Made by a program: the position numbers and the translations under genes. From contig NZ_CP104275.1 of the NCBI RefSeq assembly GCF_025244925.1, positions 2,728,001 through 2,792,000 on the forward strand: a stretch of DNA of 64,000 nt, in the 5' to 3' direction. Source of the stretch: Arthrobacter zhaoxinii. Lineage in GTDB: Bacteria > Actinomycetota > Actinomycetes > Actinomycetales > Micrococcaceae. The notes below the pieces were generated by a model, which saw only the letters and a list, made by a program, of their open reading frames with translations, ran no database searches and was not told the origin of the DNA. Positions 32,666 through 40,956 of the stretch are shown here, piece after piece. How positions within the stretch are numbered: position 1 is the first letter of the stretch; each line of letters opens with the position of its first letter.

Positions 32666-34153
32666 ATGAACCCTTCCCCATTTCCTGATTCCGGAGCACA
32701 AGACCCCGCACCGCAGCCTGCAGCTGAGCAGCGGCCTGCCCCGGCAGGCAGCCATGCAGCCGGCACCGGTGCGGAAGGTGCCGGGCCGGCACCCTCCGCC
32801 ATCCACGGCGGTTTCTTTCGCTGGGTCCGCTCGTTCGGCGTCGTGCGCGGCGGTGACCGGTGGTTCGGCGGAGTAGCCACCGGGATCGCCGCGCGGACCG
32901 GACTGGATCCGGTGCTTATCCGCGGCCTGTTTGTAGTCCTGGGTGTCTTCGGAATCGGTTTCCTGGCGTACGGGGTCGCCTGGGCACTGCTTCCGGAACC
33001 GGACGGCAGGATCCATCTCGAAGAGGCGGGCCGCGGAACCTGGACATCGGGCATGACCGGGGCGCTCATTTTCGCCCTCATCGGCATGGGCGGCCCCGGC
33101 GCTTCCTTCCTCGCAGACAGCTGGTTCGGCGCCGCCGTCTGGACGCTGTTCTGGATCGGTGCGGGTGTGGCCGCCATTTACTGGTTCTCCACGGGGAAGG
33201 GACACAAGCTCGTTTCCGGCCATGGAGCCGCTGCGGATGCGTCCGGGGACCCGGCGGCCTCAGGCGCCGTCACTCCTCCCGCCGGTGCCGGGACTACCGG
33301 AACCCAGGAGTCCCGTCCCGGCAGGCCCGTTTCGCTGGCCAAACCCGGTATGGACGCCACCGGCACCGCCCCTGCCGGTTCTGCACCTGCCGGCGGCACA
33401 GCTCCCTTTACCGCCGCACCGCACGGCGGGTTTGCCGTTCCGCCCGGACCAGTTCCGCCGCCGGCAGCCGACTCGAAGCGGAACGCCGAACGCACCGAAA
33501 AGGCAAAGCGCATCCCGGGAGCCCCGGGGTCCTTCGCCGCGGCTCTCTTCGGTGCCGCCCTGCTCGCAGGCGGAACCGTCCTCGCCCTGGATTACGTCAA
33601 CGTCCTTTCCCTGGGCGCACCGGTATCGGTTGCCTTGGCAGCGGCCGCTGCCGTCCTGGGCATCGGCATCGTGATCCTGGGCGTGGTCGGCAGGCACTCC
33701 GGCGGGATCGGCACGGCGGCAGTGGCAGCCCTCGTAGCCTCCCTCCTGACCCAGGGCAGCATGGCCAACGCCAACCTGCTGGTGGCCAGCAATGCGGAGT
33801 GGGCGCCGCGGGACGCTGCCCAGGCGGGCGGCGGCTACACCGTGATCGCCGCCAACGGCACAGTTGACCTGCGGGAGACCGAGACTTCGGGGAACTTCGA
33901 GATCCCGGCCAGCGTCGCCGCAGGGAACCTCGCCATCCTGGTTCCCGACGATGCGCCGGTAACGATCCGGTTCGGCATGACTGCGGGAAATGTCGAGGTA
34001 AACGACGGATCGGACCGGCAGGAATACAGCGGGCTGTGGCAGCCATCCGACGAGCGCACGCTCAACGACGGCGCCGACGGAGACCGGATCACCATTGATG
34101 TCCGCGGACTCGCGGGGAACGTACTCGTCACGACTGAAGAAAGCGATCTTTAA
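32666..34153 (+). CDS. PspC-domain membrane protein with LiaF-like C-terminus
   Basis: A 495-residue protein. A Pro/Ala-rich N-terminus is followed by a PspC domain (about 55-115, RWFGGVATGIAARTGLDPVL), a span near 128-150 and another near 155-172, a long Pro/Ala/Gly linker, then hydrophobic segments near 290-370. The final 120 residues are beta-rich (NFEIPASVAAGNLAILVPDD), like LiaF or toast-rack domains. It is the first gene of the plus-strand operon, divergent from the kinase. A membrane-stress sensor or inhibitor role is inferred. Confidence 0.82.
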   Translation: MNPSPFPDSGAQDPAPQPAAEQRPAPAGSHAAGTGAEGAGPAPSAIHGGFFRWVRSFGVVRGGDRWFGGVATGIAARTGLDPVLIRGLFVVLGVFGIGFLAYGVAWALLPEPDGRIHLEEAGRGTWTSGMTGALIFALIGMGGPGASFLADSWFGAAVWTLFWIGAGVAAIYWFSTGKGHKLVSGHGAAADASGDPAASGAVTPPAGAGTTGTQESRPGRPVSLAKPGMDATGTAPAGSAPAGGTAPFTAAPHGGFAVPPGPVPPPAADSKRNAERTEKAKRIPGAPGSFAAALFGAALLAGGTVLALDYVNVLSLGAPVSVALAAAAAVLGIGIVILGVVGRHSGGIGTAAVAALVASLLTQGSMANANLLVASNAEWAPRDAAQAGGGYTVIAANGTVDLRETETSGNFEIPASVAAGNLAILVPDDAPVTIRFGMTAGNVEVNDGSDRQEYSGLWQPSDERTLNDGADGDRITIDVRGLAGNVLVTTEESDL

Positions 34154-34155
34154 CC

Positions 34156-34536
34156 ATGGAACAGGACAACGAGAGGGATTATCTGGGACGCCAGTACGGA
34201 CCGGAAAGCTATGAAGCCCCGGACCGTCTGTCGGCACCGGCCGCGGACCCGGGTCCCGGCAGTCCCGCAACAGACCCGGTGGACCCCCGCGGCTCCGCTG
34301 CACCGGCGGTGGAGACCGATGACAGCCCGGTCCCCGTCCCTCCCCGCGCACTGCAGGTGGGGACAGTGGTGTGGGGCCTGGTGTTGACCGTCCTGGCCGT
34401 ACTCGTACTGCTGATCAACACCGTGAACCTTTCGGTGGATCCGATGGTGCTGGCCCTTTGCCTCGCCCTTGGTGCCGGCCTGGCCCTCCTGGTGGGCGGG
34501 TTCCTGTCCGGCCTTCAACGGAACCGCTCCCGTTGA
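34156..34536 (+). CDS. Small two-span membrane protein
   Basis: A 126-residue protein I do not recognise. About 65 hydrophilic, Pro-rich residues precede two membrane helices (VGTVVWGLVLTVLAVLVLL and MVLALCLALGAGLALLVGGF) and a basic tail. It starts 2 nt after the preceding PspC gene, so it is translationally coupled and probably acts with it. Confidence 0.75.
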   Translation: MEQDNERDYLGRQYGPESYEAPDRLSAPAADPGPGSPATDPVDPRGSAAPAVETDDSPVPVPPRALQVGTVVWGLVLTVLAVLVLLINTVNLSVDPMVLALCLALGAGLALLVGGFLSGLQRNRSR

Positions 34537-34613
34537 GGCGGATTCCCCTCCGCACCCTCCCCCAGCCTGTCCCTCATTTCCCTATTCCGACACCATCAGA
34601 TAAGGCTTAGTCC

Positions 34614-34856
34614 ATGGAAAAGTTCTTCAGCATTGTGCGCTCCTCCCCGATCAAACGGCGGAAAGGCTGGCTCGGCGGGGTCTGCGCCGGTATTGCCGCT
34701 GCCTACGGCTGGGATGTGTCCCTGGTCCGGATCGGCGTCCTCCTCAGTTTCCTGCTGCCTTTTGTAGGGATCGGCACCTATCTGGTGGCCTGGCTGCTGC
34801 TGCCGAAAACCGATGGAACCATCCTCCTGCAGTCACTGGTGAGTCCCCGCGCTTAG
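34614..34856 (+). CDS. Small PspC-domain protein
   Basis: An 80-residue stand-alone PspC protein: RRKGWLGGVCAGIAAAYGWD, VSLVRIGVLLSFLLP, then a second span LVAWLLLPK. It is the third PspC domain in the locus, after those in the kinase and the 495-residue protein. It probably sits in the membrane as part of the same response. The ribosome-binding site is weak. Confidence 0.85.
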   Translation: MEKFFSIVRSSPIKRRKGWLGGVCAGIAAAYGWDVSLVRIGVLLSFLLPFVGIGTYLVAWLLLPKTDGTILLQSLVSPRA

Positions 34857-34927
34857 TCGGTGCCCTCAGGGCTGGCTAGAATCAAGGGCAAGACCCACCC
34901 ACCGCCAGCAGATCCAGGGGTAATCAC

Positions 34928-35959
34928 ATGAAAATCGGTATCCTCACCAGCGGAGGCGACTGCCCCGGGCTGAACGCCGTGATCCGCGGTGCCGTCCTCA
35001 AAGGCATCAAGGAATACGAGGACATTGAGTTCGTCGGCTTCCGTGACGGCTGGCGCGGCGTCGTCGACGGCGACATCATGGACCTCCCGCGCTCCAGCGT
35101 CCGCGGTATCTCCAAGCAGGGCGGCACGATCCTCGGGACCTCCCGCACCAACCCGTTTGAAGGCCCCAACGGCGGCCCGGAAAAGATCAAGGCAACGCTG
35201 GAGCGCCTGGGGATCGACGCAGTCATCGCCATCGGCGGCGAGGGCACCCTTGCCGCTGCACAACGGCTGACGGACGCCGGACTGAAAATCGTAGGCGTCC
35301 CCAAAACCGTCGATAACGACCTGGACGCCACGGACTACACCTTCGGTTTCGATACCGCCGTGGAGATTGCCACCGAGGCCTGCGACCGGCTGCGCACCAC
35401 CGGTGAATCCCACCACCGCTGCATGGTGGCCGAAGTGATGGGCCGGCATGTCGGCTGGATTGCCCTGCATACCGGTATGGCGGCCGGCGCCCACGCCATC
35501 CTGATTCCCGAGCACCCGGTCAGCATTGACCAGATCTCCCAGTGGGTCAGCGATGCCCGGGACCGTGGACGTGCACCGCTGGTGGTGGTGGCCGAAGGAT
35601 TCGTCACCACCGACATGGAGATGCCGCATTCGGAGCGCGGCCTCGACAGTTTCGGCCGTCCGCGGCTGGGTGGGATCGGCGAACTGCTGGCCCCGGAGAT
35701 CGAGGCACGGACCGGCATCGAAACCCGGGCCACGGTACTGGGCCATATCCAGCGCGGCGGCGTGCCCACGGCCTTCGACAGGGTCCTGGCCACCCGGCTG
35801 GGCATGGCGGCAGTGGATTCGGTGGTGGACGGCCTGTGGGGAACCATGGTGGCGCTGCACGGTACGGATATTGTCCACGTCGGCTTCGAAAAGGCCCTGG
35901 GCAACCTCAAGACGGTGCCCGAGCAGCGCTACGACGAGGCTGCCATTCTCTTCGGCTAG
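34928..35959 (+). CDS. pfkA: 6-phosphofructokinase (ATP type, group III)
   Basis: A 343-residue kinase of fructose 6-phosphate. The nucleotide motif GGEGT lies at 103-107; its Gly, rather than Asp, marks ATP over pyrophosphate use. PKTVDNDL provides the catalytic Asp, and MGRHVGWIALHTGMA and HIQRGGVPTAFDRVLATRLG are typical. Start ATG 34928 with AGGGG upstream. A TAGAAT box just after the PspC gene may be its promoter. Confidence 0.95.
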   Translation: MKIGILTSGGDCPGLNAVIRGAVLKGIKEYEDIEFVGFRDGWRGVVDGDIMDLPRSSVRGISKQGGTILGTSRTNPFEGPNGGPEKIKATLERLGIDAVIAIGGEGTLAAAQRLTDAGLKIVGVPKTVDNDLDATDYTFGFDTAVEIATEACDRLRTTGESHHRCMVAEVMGRHVGWIALHTGMAAGAHAILIPEHPVSIDQISQWVSDARDRGRAPLVVVAEGFVTTDMEMPHSERGLDSFGRPRLGGIGELLAPEIEARTGIETRATVLGHIQRGGVPTAFDRVLATRLGMAAVDSVVDGLWGTMVALHGTDIVHVGFEKALGNLKTVPEQRYDEAAILFG

Positions 35960-35998
35960 GCCGGGTCTGGGGTTCCTGCCGCCCCGTTGCCCGCCGCG

Positions 35999-36070
35999 CG
36001 CCCTGCCGCCGTACGGAATCCGTCAGCGATCCTGTGTATTTGCTGAGGATTCCGCCCGCCCGGCAGGGCG
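35999..36070 (+). other. Nested inverted repeat downstream of pfkA
   Basis: An outer perfect 10-bp repeat (CGCCCTGCCG at 35999-36008 with CGGCAGGGCG at 36061-36070) encloses an inner stem (CGGAATCC-g-TCAGC with GCTGAGGATTCCG, 36014-36054). The two-layer structure lies 40-111 nt after pfkA and is followed only by TTTACG. It could be a pfkA terminator or a structured RNA. Confidence 0.5.
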
Positions 36071-36096
36071 TTTACGTGGGCGCACAGTGCGCGGTG

Positions 36097-36102
36097 TAGT
36101 TT
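36097..36102 (+). promoter_or_regulatory. Leaderless -10 box before GNAT-like gene
   Basis: TAGTTT ends 7 nt before ATG 36110, placing the expected transcription start at or next to the start codon. No Shine-Dalgarno site is seen. Confidence 0.5.
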
Positions 36103-36109
36103 GAAAACC

Positions 36110-36826
36110 ATGAATCTGGACTCGGGAACCATCGCGATTATCCAGCTGGCCTGGTCCCGCCACCTGGGCCTGGCAGACAATGCCCTCGCAGAGACAGGGA
36201 CCGGTGAACGCATTTACAGCGTCGACGAGCAGGCCGAAACCGCCTGCTTCCTACGCCTTTTCGGCACCGAGGTCTTCAGCGGACCGGAATGGGCCGCAGA
36301 CCGCGCCCGCTCCCAGAGCGCAGCGGAGCTTACCCGCAACTCCGGACTCATCAAGATGTCCATGGAACACGGCGGGAGGGTGCTGGGCGCCGAACAGCTG
36401 TTTTTCGCCGACGCTTTTCCCAGCATGGTTCCGCTCGAAGACCTCGCCGTAGCCTACGAACCGGACCTGGCCGCCGCCCTGGAGCGGCTCTGCCCTCCGG
36501 ACGACGTGGCCGAGGCCTCGCTGGCCGGCAAGGAAGAAGTCTTTGTCCTGGTGGACGATTCCCTCGACATCCCCCGGCCGGTGGCCGGCGCCGGCTACAG
36601 CGTGACCGACGGCATCCTGGCGGATATGAGCGTGCTGACGGCGCCTGGCCACAGGCTGCAGGGACTGGGCAGCTACATCAGCGCGGTGGCCCTTGAAGAC
36701 GCCATGGCCGGCGGCCTCATTCCGCAGTGGCGTGCCCGGCTGGACAACATCGGTGCCGCCAGGACCGCCGTCGGCTCAGGATTCATCCCGGCAGGCAGCC
36801 GGACTTCCGTAGCCCTGTCCGCGTAG
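36110..36826 (+). CDS. GNAT-like (FR47-type) acetyltransferase
   Basis: A 238-residue protein. The N-terminal half is not recognised. The C-terminal half has DMSVLTAPGHRLQGLGSYIS and GLIPQWRARLDNIGAARTAV, followed by SGFIPAG, the usual pattern of FR47-like GNAT proteins that bind acetyl-CoA. An in-frame TTG at 36101 lies 9 nt earlier, but ATG 36110 fits the leaderless -10. The substrate is unknown. Confidence 0.7.
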   Translation: MNLDSGTIAIIQLAWSRHLGLADNALAETGTGERIYSVDEQAETACFLRLFGTEVFSGPEWAADRARSQSAAELTRNSGLIKMSMEHGGRVLGAEQLFFADAFPSMVPLEDLAVAYEPDLAAALERLCPPDDVAEASLAGKEEVFVLVDDSLDIPRPVAGAGYSVTDGILADMSVLTAPGHRLQGLGSYISAVALEDAMAGGLIPQWRARLDNIGAARTAVGSGFIPAGSRTSVALSA

Positions 36827-36833
36827 GGCAGGG

Positions 36834-37235
36834 CTAGCCGAGCAGGTCCAGCATTTCCTGCCGCTTGAAGAAGCCAGCCGTGTCCCGTCCCGTGGGGGAT
36901 CCGGCGTCGGGATCCGCGCCCGCCTCGGCAAGGAGACGGAAGATTTCGACGTACCCCTTGAACGCGGCACCGGCCAGCGGGGTCTGGCCGCGGTCATTCT
37001 GGGTGTTGACGTCCGCACCGCGCTCCACCAGCAGTGCCGTGAGCTCTGCGTGCCCGTGGTACGAGGCAAGCATCAGCAGGTTGTCCCCCGAACCGTTGGT
37101 CAGGTTCACCGGCACGCCTGCGTCGAGATAGTAGCGGATGCCTTCGGTGTCGCCGGCCCGTGCGGCGTCAAAGACCATGCCTGCGAGCTCAATAACGTCG
37201 TCGTCGATTTCTGGGCGGGATTCGGGGGTGCTCAT
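36834..37235 (-). CDS. Ankyrin-repeat protein
   Basis: A 133-residue protein made almost wholly of ankyrin repeats, from about residue 15 (VFDAARAGDTEGIRYYLDAG, then GDNLLMLASYHGHAELTALL, then GQTPLAGAAFKGYVEIFRLL). These usually mediate protein contacts. Start ATG 37235 with AGGAG 4 nt upstream. It converges with the GNAT-like gene at a 7-nt gap. Partner unknown. Confidence 0.88.
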   Translation of the reverse strand: MSTPESRPEIDDDVIELAGMVFDAARAGDTEGIRYYLDAGVPVNLTNGSGDNLLMLASYHGHAELTALLVERGADVNTQNDRGQTPLAGAAFKGYVEIFRLLAEAGADPDAGSPTGRDTAGFFKRQEMLDLLG

Positions 37236-37293
37236 GGCGCTCCTGGAGATATCGGTTTTCTTCGGCTGTACATGTGGCAGAGGGAAAGCGGGG

Positions 37294-38385
37294 TTAGCGC
37301 CGCGGCGCCTTCAGGAAGCCCGAGGCACGTCCTACCACTGCCCCTGCATCGGGGGCGACGATGGGTTCCTGCGCGGCCGCGTACAACTCACCGTCGTCGT
37401 TCACCACCAGCTGGACGGTCGGATCGACGGAGCGCTTCACCACGGCAAGGCCCACCGGGCCCATTTCGTAGTGCGCACCGACGGAAGTCAGGGTTCCCAC
37501 CTGACGCTCCCCCAGCAGAACCGGGCTGCCGGCGGCCGGAAGGGTGTGCTGCGAACCGTCCAGCTGCAGGAACACCAGCCGGCGCGGCGGGTGCCCCAGG
37601 TTATGGACCCGGGCCACGGTTTCCTGGCCCTTGTAGCAGCCCTTGGCCAGGTGCACTGCGGTGCGGATCAGGTCCAGTTCGTGCGGGATGGTCTTCTCGT
37701 CCGTTTCCGCTCCCAGCCGCGGCCGCCAGGCGGCGATGCGCAGGGCTTCGGAGGCCATGGAGCCGGCGAGGGTGCGGCCGGAGGCATCGATGGCGCTTGC
37801 GAACCCGGCGCGCGGAATCAGGTATTCGAACCAGGGCCGCTCGTATCCGGGGTGCTCGTCCTCCGGCACGGCGGTATAGGCAAATCCCCCGGTTCCGATG
37901 TGCGGCCAGGGATCGGTCCAGCGCAGGTACTGCTTCCACTGCGGCACCTCGGCGGTGGCGCCGGCGACCGCCCACTGGTCAGTGACATCCGCGATGTCGA
38001 CGCGGAGCATGAACTTCATCCGGTTCAGCCATTCGGTCAGGCCGGGCGCTTCGGCGGCCTCCACGAGCAGCCAGGCCGTGGCGCCGTCGTCAATGATCCG
38101 TGCGTCGTAATCGATGCGGCCCTGCACGCTGAGCAGCAGCAGTTCGGAGCTCACTCCGGGCTGCAGATCGGCCACCTGCTGGGAGGACAGGGTGTTCAGC
38201 CAGCTGAGCCGGTCGGGTCCGGTAACGGTGACAACGCCGCGGAAGGACAGGTCGACGACGGCGGTTCCGCGGGCGAGGTCGCGTTGTTCACGCAGCGGAT
38301 CGCCGTAATGCGAGGCCGTACCGGCGTCGAGTCCGCCGGCTTCAACGGCGCCGTGGCGGGAGAGCAGGGGGCTGGAATACGTCAT
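37294..38385 (-). CDS. ygfZ: YgfZ-like folate-binding protein
   Basis: A 363-residue GcvT/YgfZ-family protein. The signature KGCYKGQE lies near residue 245, with the conserved Cys. YgfZ binds tetrahydrofolate and helps repair or assemble certain Fe-S enzymes. The N-terminal half follows the aminomethyltransferase fold (VVDLSFRGVVTVTGPDRLSW). No ribosome-binding site is evident at ATG 38385. The nitrobindin gene is 47 nt upstream in the same direction. Confidence 0.88.
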   Translation of the reverse strand: MTYSSPLLSRHGAVEAGGLDAGTASHYGDPLREQRDLARGTAVVDLSFRGVVTVTGPDRLSWLNTLSSQQVADLQPGVSSELLLLSVQGRIDYDARIIDDGATAWLLVEAAEAPGLTEWLNRMKFMLRVDIADVTDQWAVAGATAEVPQWKQYLRWTDPWPHIGTGGFAYTAVPEDEHPGYERPWFEYLIPRAGFASAIDASGRTLAGSMASEALRIAAWRPRLGAETDEKTIPHELDLIRTAVHLAKGCYKGQETVARVHNLGHPPRRLVFLQLDGSQHTLPAAGSPVLLGERQVGTLTSVGAHYEMGPVGLAVVKRSVDPTVQLVVNDDGELYAAAQEPIVAPDAGAVVGRASGFLKAPRR

Positions 38386-38432
38386 AACAGATGCAACGTC
38401 CTAGCGGCGCGGGCCTATTCCTGAGGCCCGCT

Positions 38433-39032
38433 TCAGGAGGTCTTGTTCAGGATGGCCGACGCATGGGCCTTGAGGGCTTCGCCCTCGGAAGCAACGTCCC
38501 AGCGCCAGTAGAGGTCTCCGTTGACCAGCCCGTAGATACGGGTGGCTGCGGAGTACTGCTTGGAGTTCACGCCCCGCATGACCACGTCCGTGGTGAGCTG
38601 GATCTGCGGTCCCTTGATCTGGCCGTAGTACAGCTCTGCGATGCCGCCCGGGTGGACGATGGTTGCGGTGATATCGAAGCCGCCCGCATCGTTGCGCAGC
38701 TCTTCGACCTCGTCCGCACTGCGGAGCGCGGGCACAATGTCCGCCGGTACCAGGCCGGGGCCGCCGTCGGCGTCATTGAGGGGACGGTCGAGGGCCCAGA
38801 AACCGGTTTCCACTGCCAGCGGCCGCAGCCGGGTGCCCTGCTCATCGGTGAGCCAGCTTTCCGCGGTGTACTGCAGGTACGGCAGGCCGTTCTGGGTGAA
38901 AGTGACCTTCTGGGCGAAGTGCTCCGAATCGGCTTCCCCCTCGCCCAGGCGTCCGGACCCTTCCCAGGTACCGATGAGCCAGGACAGCGGTACCAGTTCC
39001 GGGGTCAGATCGGTGGGGATCTCCATTGGCAT
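38433..39032 (-). CDS. Nitrobindin-like heme-binding protein
   Basis: A 199-residue beta-barrel protein of the nitrobindin/THAP4 (former DUF1794) group. The signature WLIGTWEGSG lies near the N-terminus, and a C-terminal His (EALKAHASAI) is placed where the axial heme ligand occurs in the family. Known members hold ferric heme and act on nitric oxide or peroxynitrite. Role here inferred by family. Confidence 0.85.
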   Translation of the reverse strand: MPMEIPTDLTPELVPLSWLIGTWEGSGRLGEGEADSEHFAQKVTFTQNGLPYLQYTAESWLTDEQGTRLRPLAVETGFWALDRPLNDADGGPGLVPADIVPALRSADEVEELRNDAGGFDITATIVHPGGIAELYYGQIKGPQIQLTTDVVMRGVNSKQYSAATRIYGLVNGDLYWRWDVASEGEALKAHASAILNKTS

Positions 39033-39107
39033 GGCGGGACCTGTCCTTCGGTATTACGGGTGGGAAGCCGGTTTTTGCTTCAGGCGGTGTTTACTTCTGG
39101 CCGGTGT

Positions 39108-39215
39108 TTACTTTTGACCCTTGTACAGGCGGGAGACGACCAGTGCAGCGAATCCGGCCATGCCGAGGCCGGTGATGCCCAGCAGGGCAATAAAGAAAAT
39201 TTCGAGAGCAACCAT
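39108..39215 (-). CDS. 35-residue single-span membrane peptide
   Basis: A short gene starting at ATG 39215 with AGGA 7 nt upstream, ending at 39108. The peptide begins MVALEIFFIALLGITGLGMA, continues as a hydrophobic helix to about residue 28, and ends in RLYKGQK, a positively charged tail. The good ribosome-binding site and coherent helix suggest a real small membrane protein. Function unknown; its neighbours are nitrobindin and a membrane protein. Confidence 0.65.
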   Translation of the reverse strand: MVALEIFFIALLGITGLGMAGFAALVVSRLYKGQK

Positions 39216-39278
39216 GGCTACATCCTAACGCGCGGAAGGAACAGTTTCCTTTCCGCCATTCGATCATGACAGGCACCC

Positions 39279-39299
39279 GCGGGCAAAAACCATGCCCGC
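39279..39299 (-). terminator. Hairpin after membrane protein gene
   Basis: GCGGGCA pairs with TGCCCGC around a 7-base loop that contains four T on the minus strand. It begins 7 nt past the stop of the gene at 39306. A second imperfect hairpin follows at about 39231-39256. Neither has a clear T tail. Confidence 0.35.
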
Positions 39300-39305
39300 C
39301 GAGGC

Positions 39306-40049
39306 CTAGGAAACCAGGAGCCTGCCGAGGAAGTAGACCACGGATCCCACAACGAGGACCGGGGCCAGGCCCAGTGCCAGCCGTCCCGCAGCGTTGGACG
39401 CGTCATTCCGGGACAGGGCCAGGCGGCGGAAGGCCATCACGACGGCGGCAATCACCACGCCGCTGAACGCTGCCACGTGCCAGGGAATGCCCGCAACCAC
39501 CAGTGCCACCAGTGATGCGGCCAGGCCGCCGACGAGCAGGCCCAGCGGTGCAGCCATCCGGTCAGGAAGCGGAATCAGGGACACGGCAACGGCTGCCAGT
39601 GCGGCGCTGCCGGCCACTGTAAGGAGTCCCGGATCCCCGTCGGTGCCGACCAACCGGGCGGCGGCCACCCAGCCGGAGCCCAGGGCGGCAACCAGCACGC
39701 CGGAGATGATGCCGACGATGGACTCGAGGCGGTGTGCCTGTCCCGTGCCGCGGAGCAGCTGGATCAGGAAGACGGCGCCGACGCCCACCGCGACGGCGGC
39801 CGGCAGCCAGGTCAGCATGGCCGCGGCGGGCGCGAAGTACGCTGCCACCACTGCTGCTGCACCCACCAGACCCAGCGCCGCACCCTGCGTCCTGCGGACC
39901 GGCACCCCTATCAGGTGCGGCCAGCTGACGCCGGTCAGGAGGGCGGCCACGCCGCTGATCACTGCCACCGCGGGCACGGACACGTAGGAAGCGCTCACGA
40001 TACCGATAATGGCAAGCGCCGCCGGCACCGCTAAACTCCAAAGTTTCAC
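39306..40049 (-). CDS. Polytopic membrane protein
   Basis: A 247-residue, strongly hydrophobic protein with about seven predicted spans, for example [20 protein letters not shown] and [18 protein letters not shown]. No motif allows a function. It starts at GTG 40049 and is divergent from glnR, 141 bp away. Confidence 0.7.
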   Translation of the reverse strand: MKLWSLAVPAALAIIGIVSASYVSVPAVAVISGVAALLTGVSWPHLIGVPVRRTQGAALGLVGAAAVVAAYFAPAAAMLTWLPAAVAVGVGAVFLIQLLRGTGQAHRLESIVGIISGVLVAALGSGWVAAARLVGTDGDPGLLTVAGSAALAAVAVSLIPLPDRMAAPLGLLVGGLAASLVALVVAGIPWHVAAFSGVVIAAVVMAFRRLALSRNDASNAAGRLALGLAPVLVVGSVVYFLGRLLVS

Positions 40050-40112
40050 CCTAGTTATCCTGCCTTATTACGGGCTCCAGAAGAAAAGCGACAGGCCCGG
40101 CAGCTCGATGGG

Positions 40113-40118
40113 TATACT
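40113..40118 (+). promoter_or_regulatory. Candidate glnR promoter -10
   Basis: TATACT lies 73 nt before the glnR ATG. The -35 position is not well matched. Confidence 0.4.
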
Positions 40119-40190
40119 TCGATCACTTCAAGCCAAGCGGATCGGCGAAGAAACGTGCCCAACGATGTGCGCCCAACACTCGGAGGACCT

Positions 40191-40895
40191 ATGTCGCACA
40201 TTTTGCTCCTGACCAACAGTTCCGGTTCTTCTGTGCACATCCTTCCTGCCCTGGAGCTCCTTAACCACAAGGTCCATGTGGTGCCGGCGGAACCGACGGC
40301 CCTGCTGGATACCGATCCCAGCGACGTGATCCTGGTGGATGCCCGCAGGGACCTGGTCGGTGCGCGTTCCCTGACCCAGCTCCTGAAGGCCACAGGCTTG
40401 GGTACCCCGCTGATCCTCATCCTGACTGAGGGCGGAATGGCCGCCGTCGCCCCGAACTGGCTCGCCGACGACGTCATCCTGGACTCCGCCGGTCCCGCCG
40501 AACTGGAGGCACGGCTGCGGCTGGCCTCGGCGCGGGGCGCCGGCGCCGCCGAGGCACCGTCCACCGAGATCCGCGCCTCCGGCGTCGTCATTGACGAGGC
40601 CAGTTACACCGCCCGTGTCAACGGAACGGCCCTGAACCTGACCTACAAGGAGTTTGAGCTCCTTAAATACCTGGCGCAGCATCCCGGCCGGGTCTTCACC
40701 CGCGACCAGCTGCTCCACGAGGTGTGGGGCTACGACTACTACGGCGGCACCCGGACCGTGGACGTGCATGTCAGGCGGCTGCGGGCAAAGCTGGGACCGG
40801 ACCACGAAACCCTGATCGGCACGGTCCGCAACGTCGGCTACCGGTTCACCCGGTCCCGGGCGGAAACAGCGGCAGCCGCCAGCCAGGACGCCTGA
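40191..40895 (+). CDS. glnR: GlnR-type winged-helix regulator of nitrogen metabolism
   Basis: A 234-residue OmpR-family regulator very close in pattern to actinobacterial GlnR. The N-terminus [20 protein letters not shown], the [10 protein letters not shown] segment in place of a normal phospho-acceptor pocket, and a DNA-binding domain with [20 protein letters not shown] and [20 protein letters not shown] are visible. GlnR is an orphan regulator that acts without a partner kinase; none is adjacent here. Start ATG 40191 with GGAGG 4 nt upstream; a longer frame from 40155 lacks a site. Confidence 0.88.
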   Translation: MSHILLLTNSSGSSVHILPALELLNHKVHVVPAEPTALLDTDPSDVILVDARRDLVGARSLTQLLKATGLGTPLILILTEGGMAAVAPNWLADDVILDSAGPAELEARLRLASARGAGAAEAPSTEIRASGVVIDEASYTARVNGTALNLTYKEFELLKYLAQHPGRVFTRDQLLHEVWGYDYYGGTRTVDVHVRRLRAKLGPDHETLIGTVRNVGYRFTRSRAETAAAASQDA

Positions 40896-40944
40896 CGCCT
40901 GGCCCTGCACGCGGCGCCGCCCAGCGGAGCCGCACCGGCCGCGC

Positions 40945-40950
40945 TAGGCT
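40945..40950 (+). promoter_or_regulatory. Leaderless -10 box of mshD
   Basis: TAGGCT ends 6 nt before ATG 40957, so transcription should start at the start codon. No ribosome-binding site is present. Confidence 0.6.
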
Positions 40951-40956
40951 TTCGTC

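Noticed and set aside
34928..35959. Pyrophosphate-dependent phosphofructokinase
   Set aside because: The motif is GGEGT with Gly, where pyrophosphate enzymes carry Asp.
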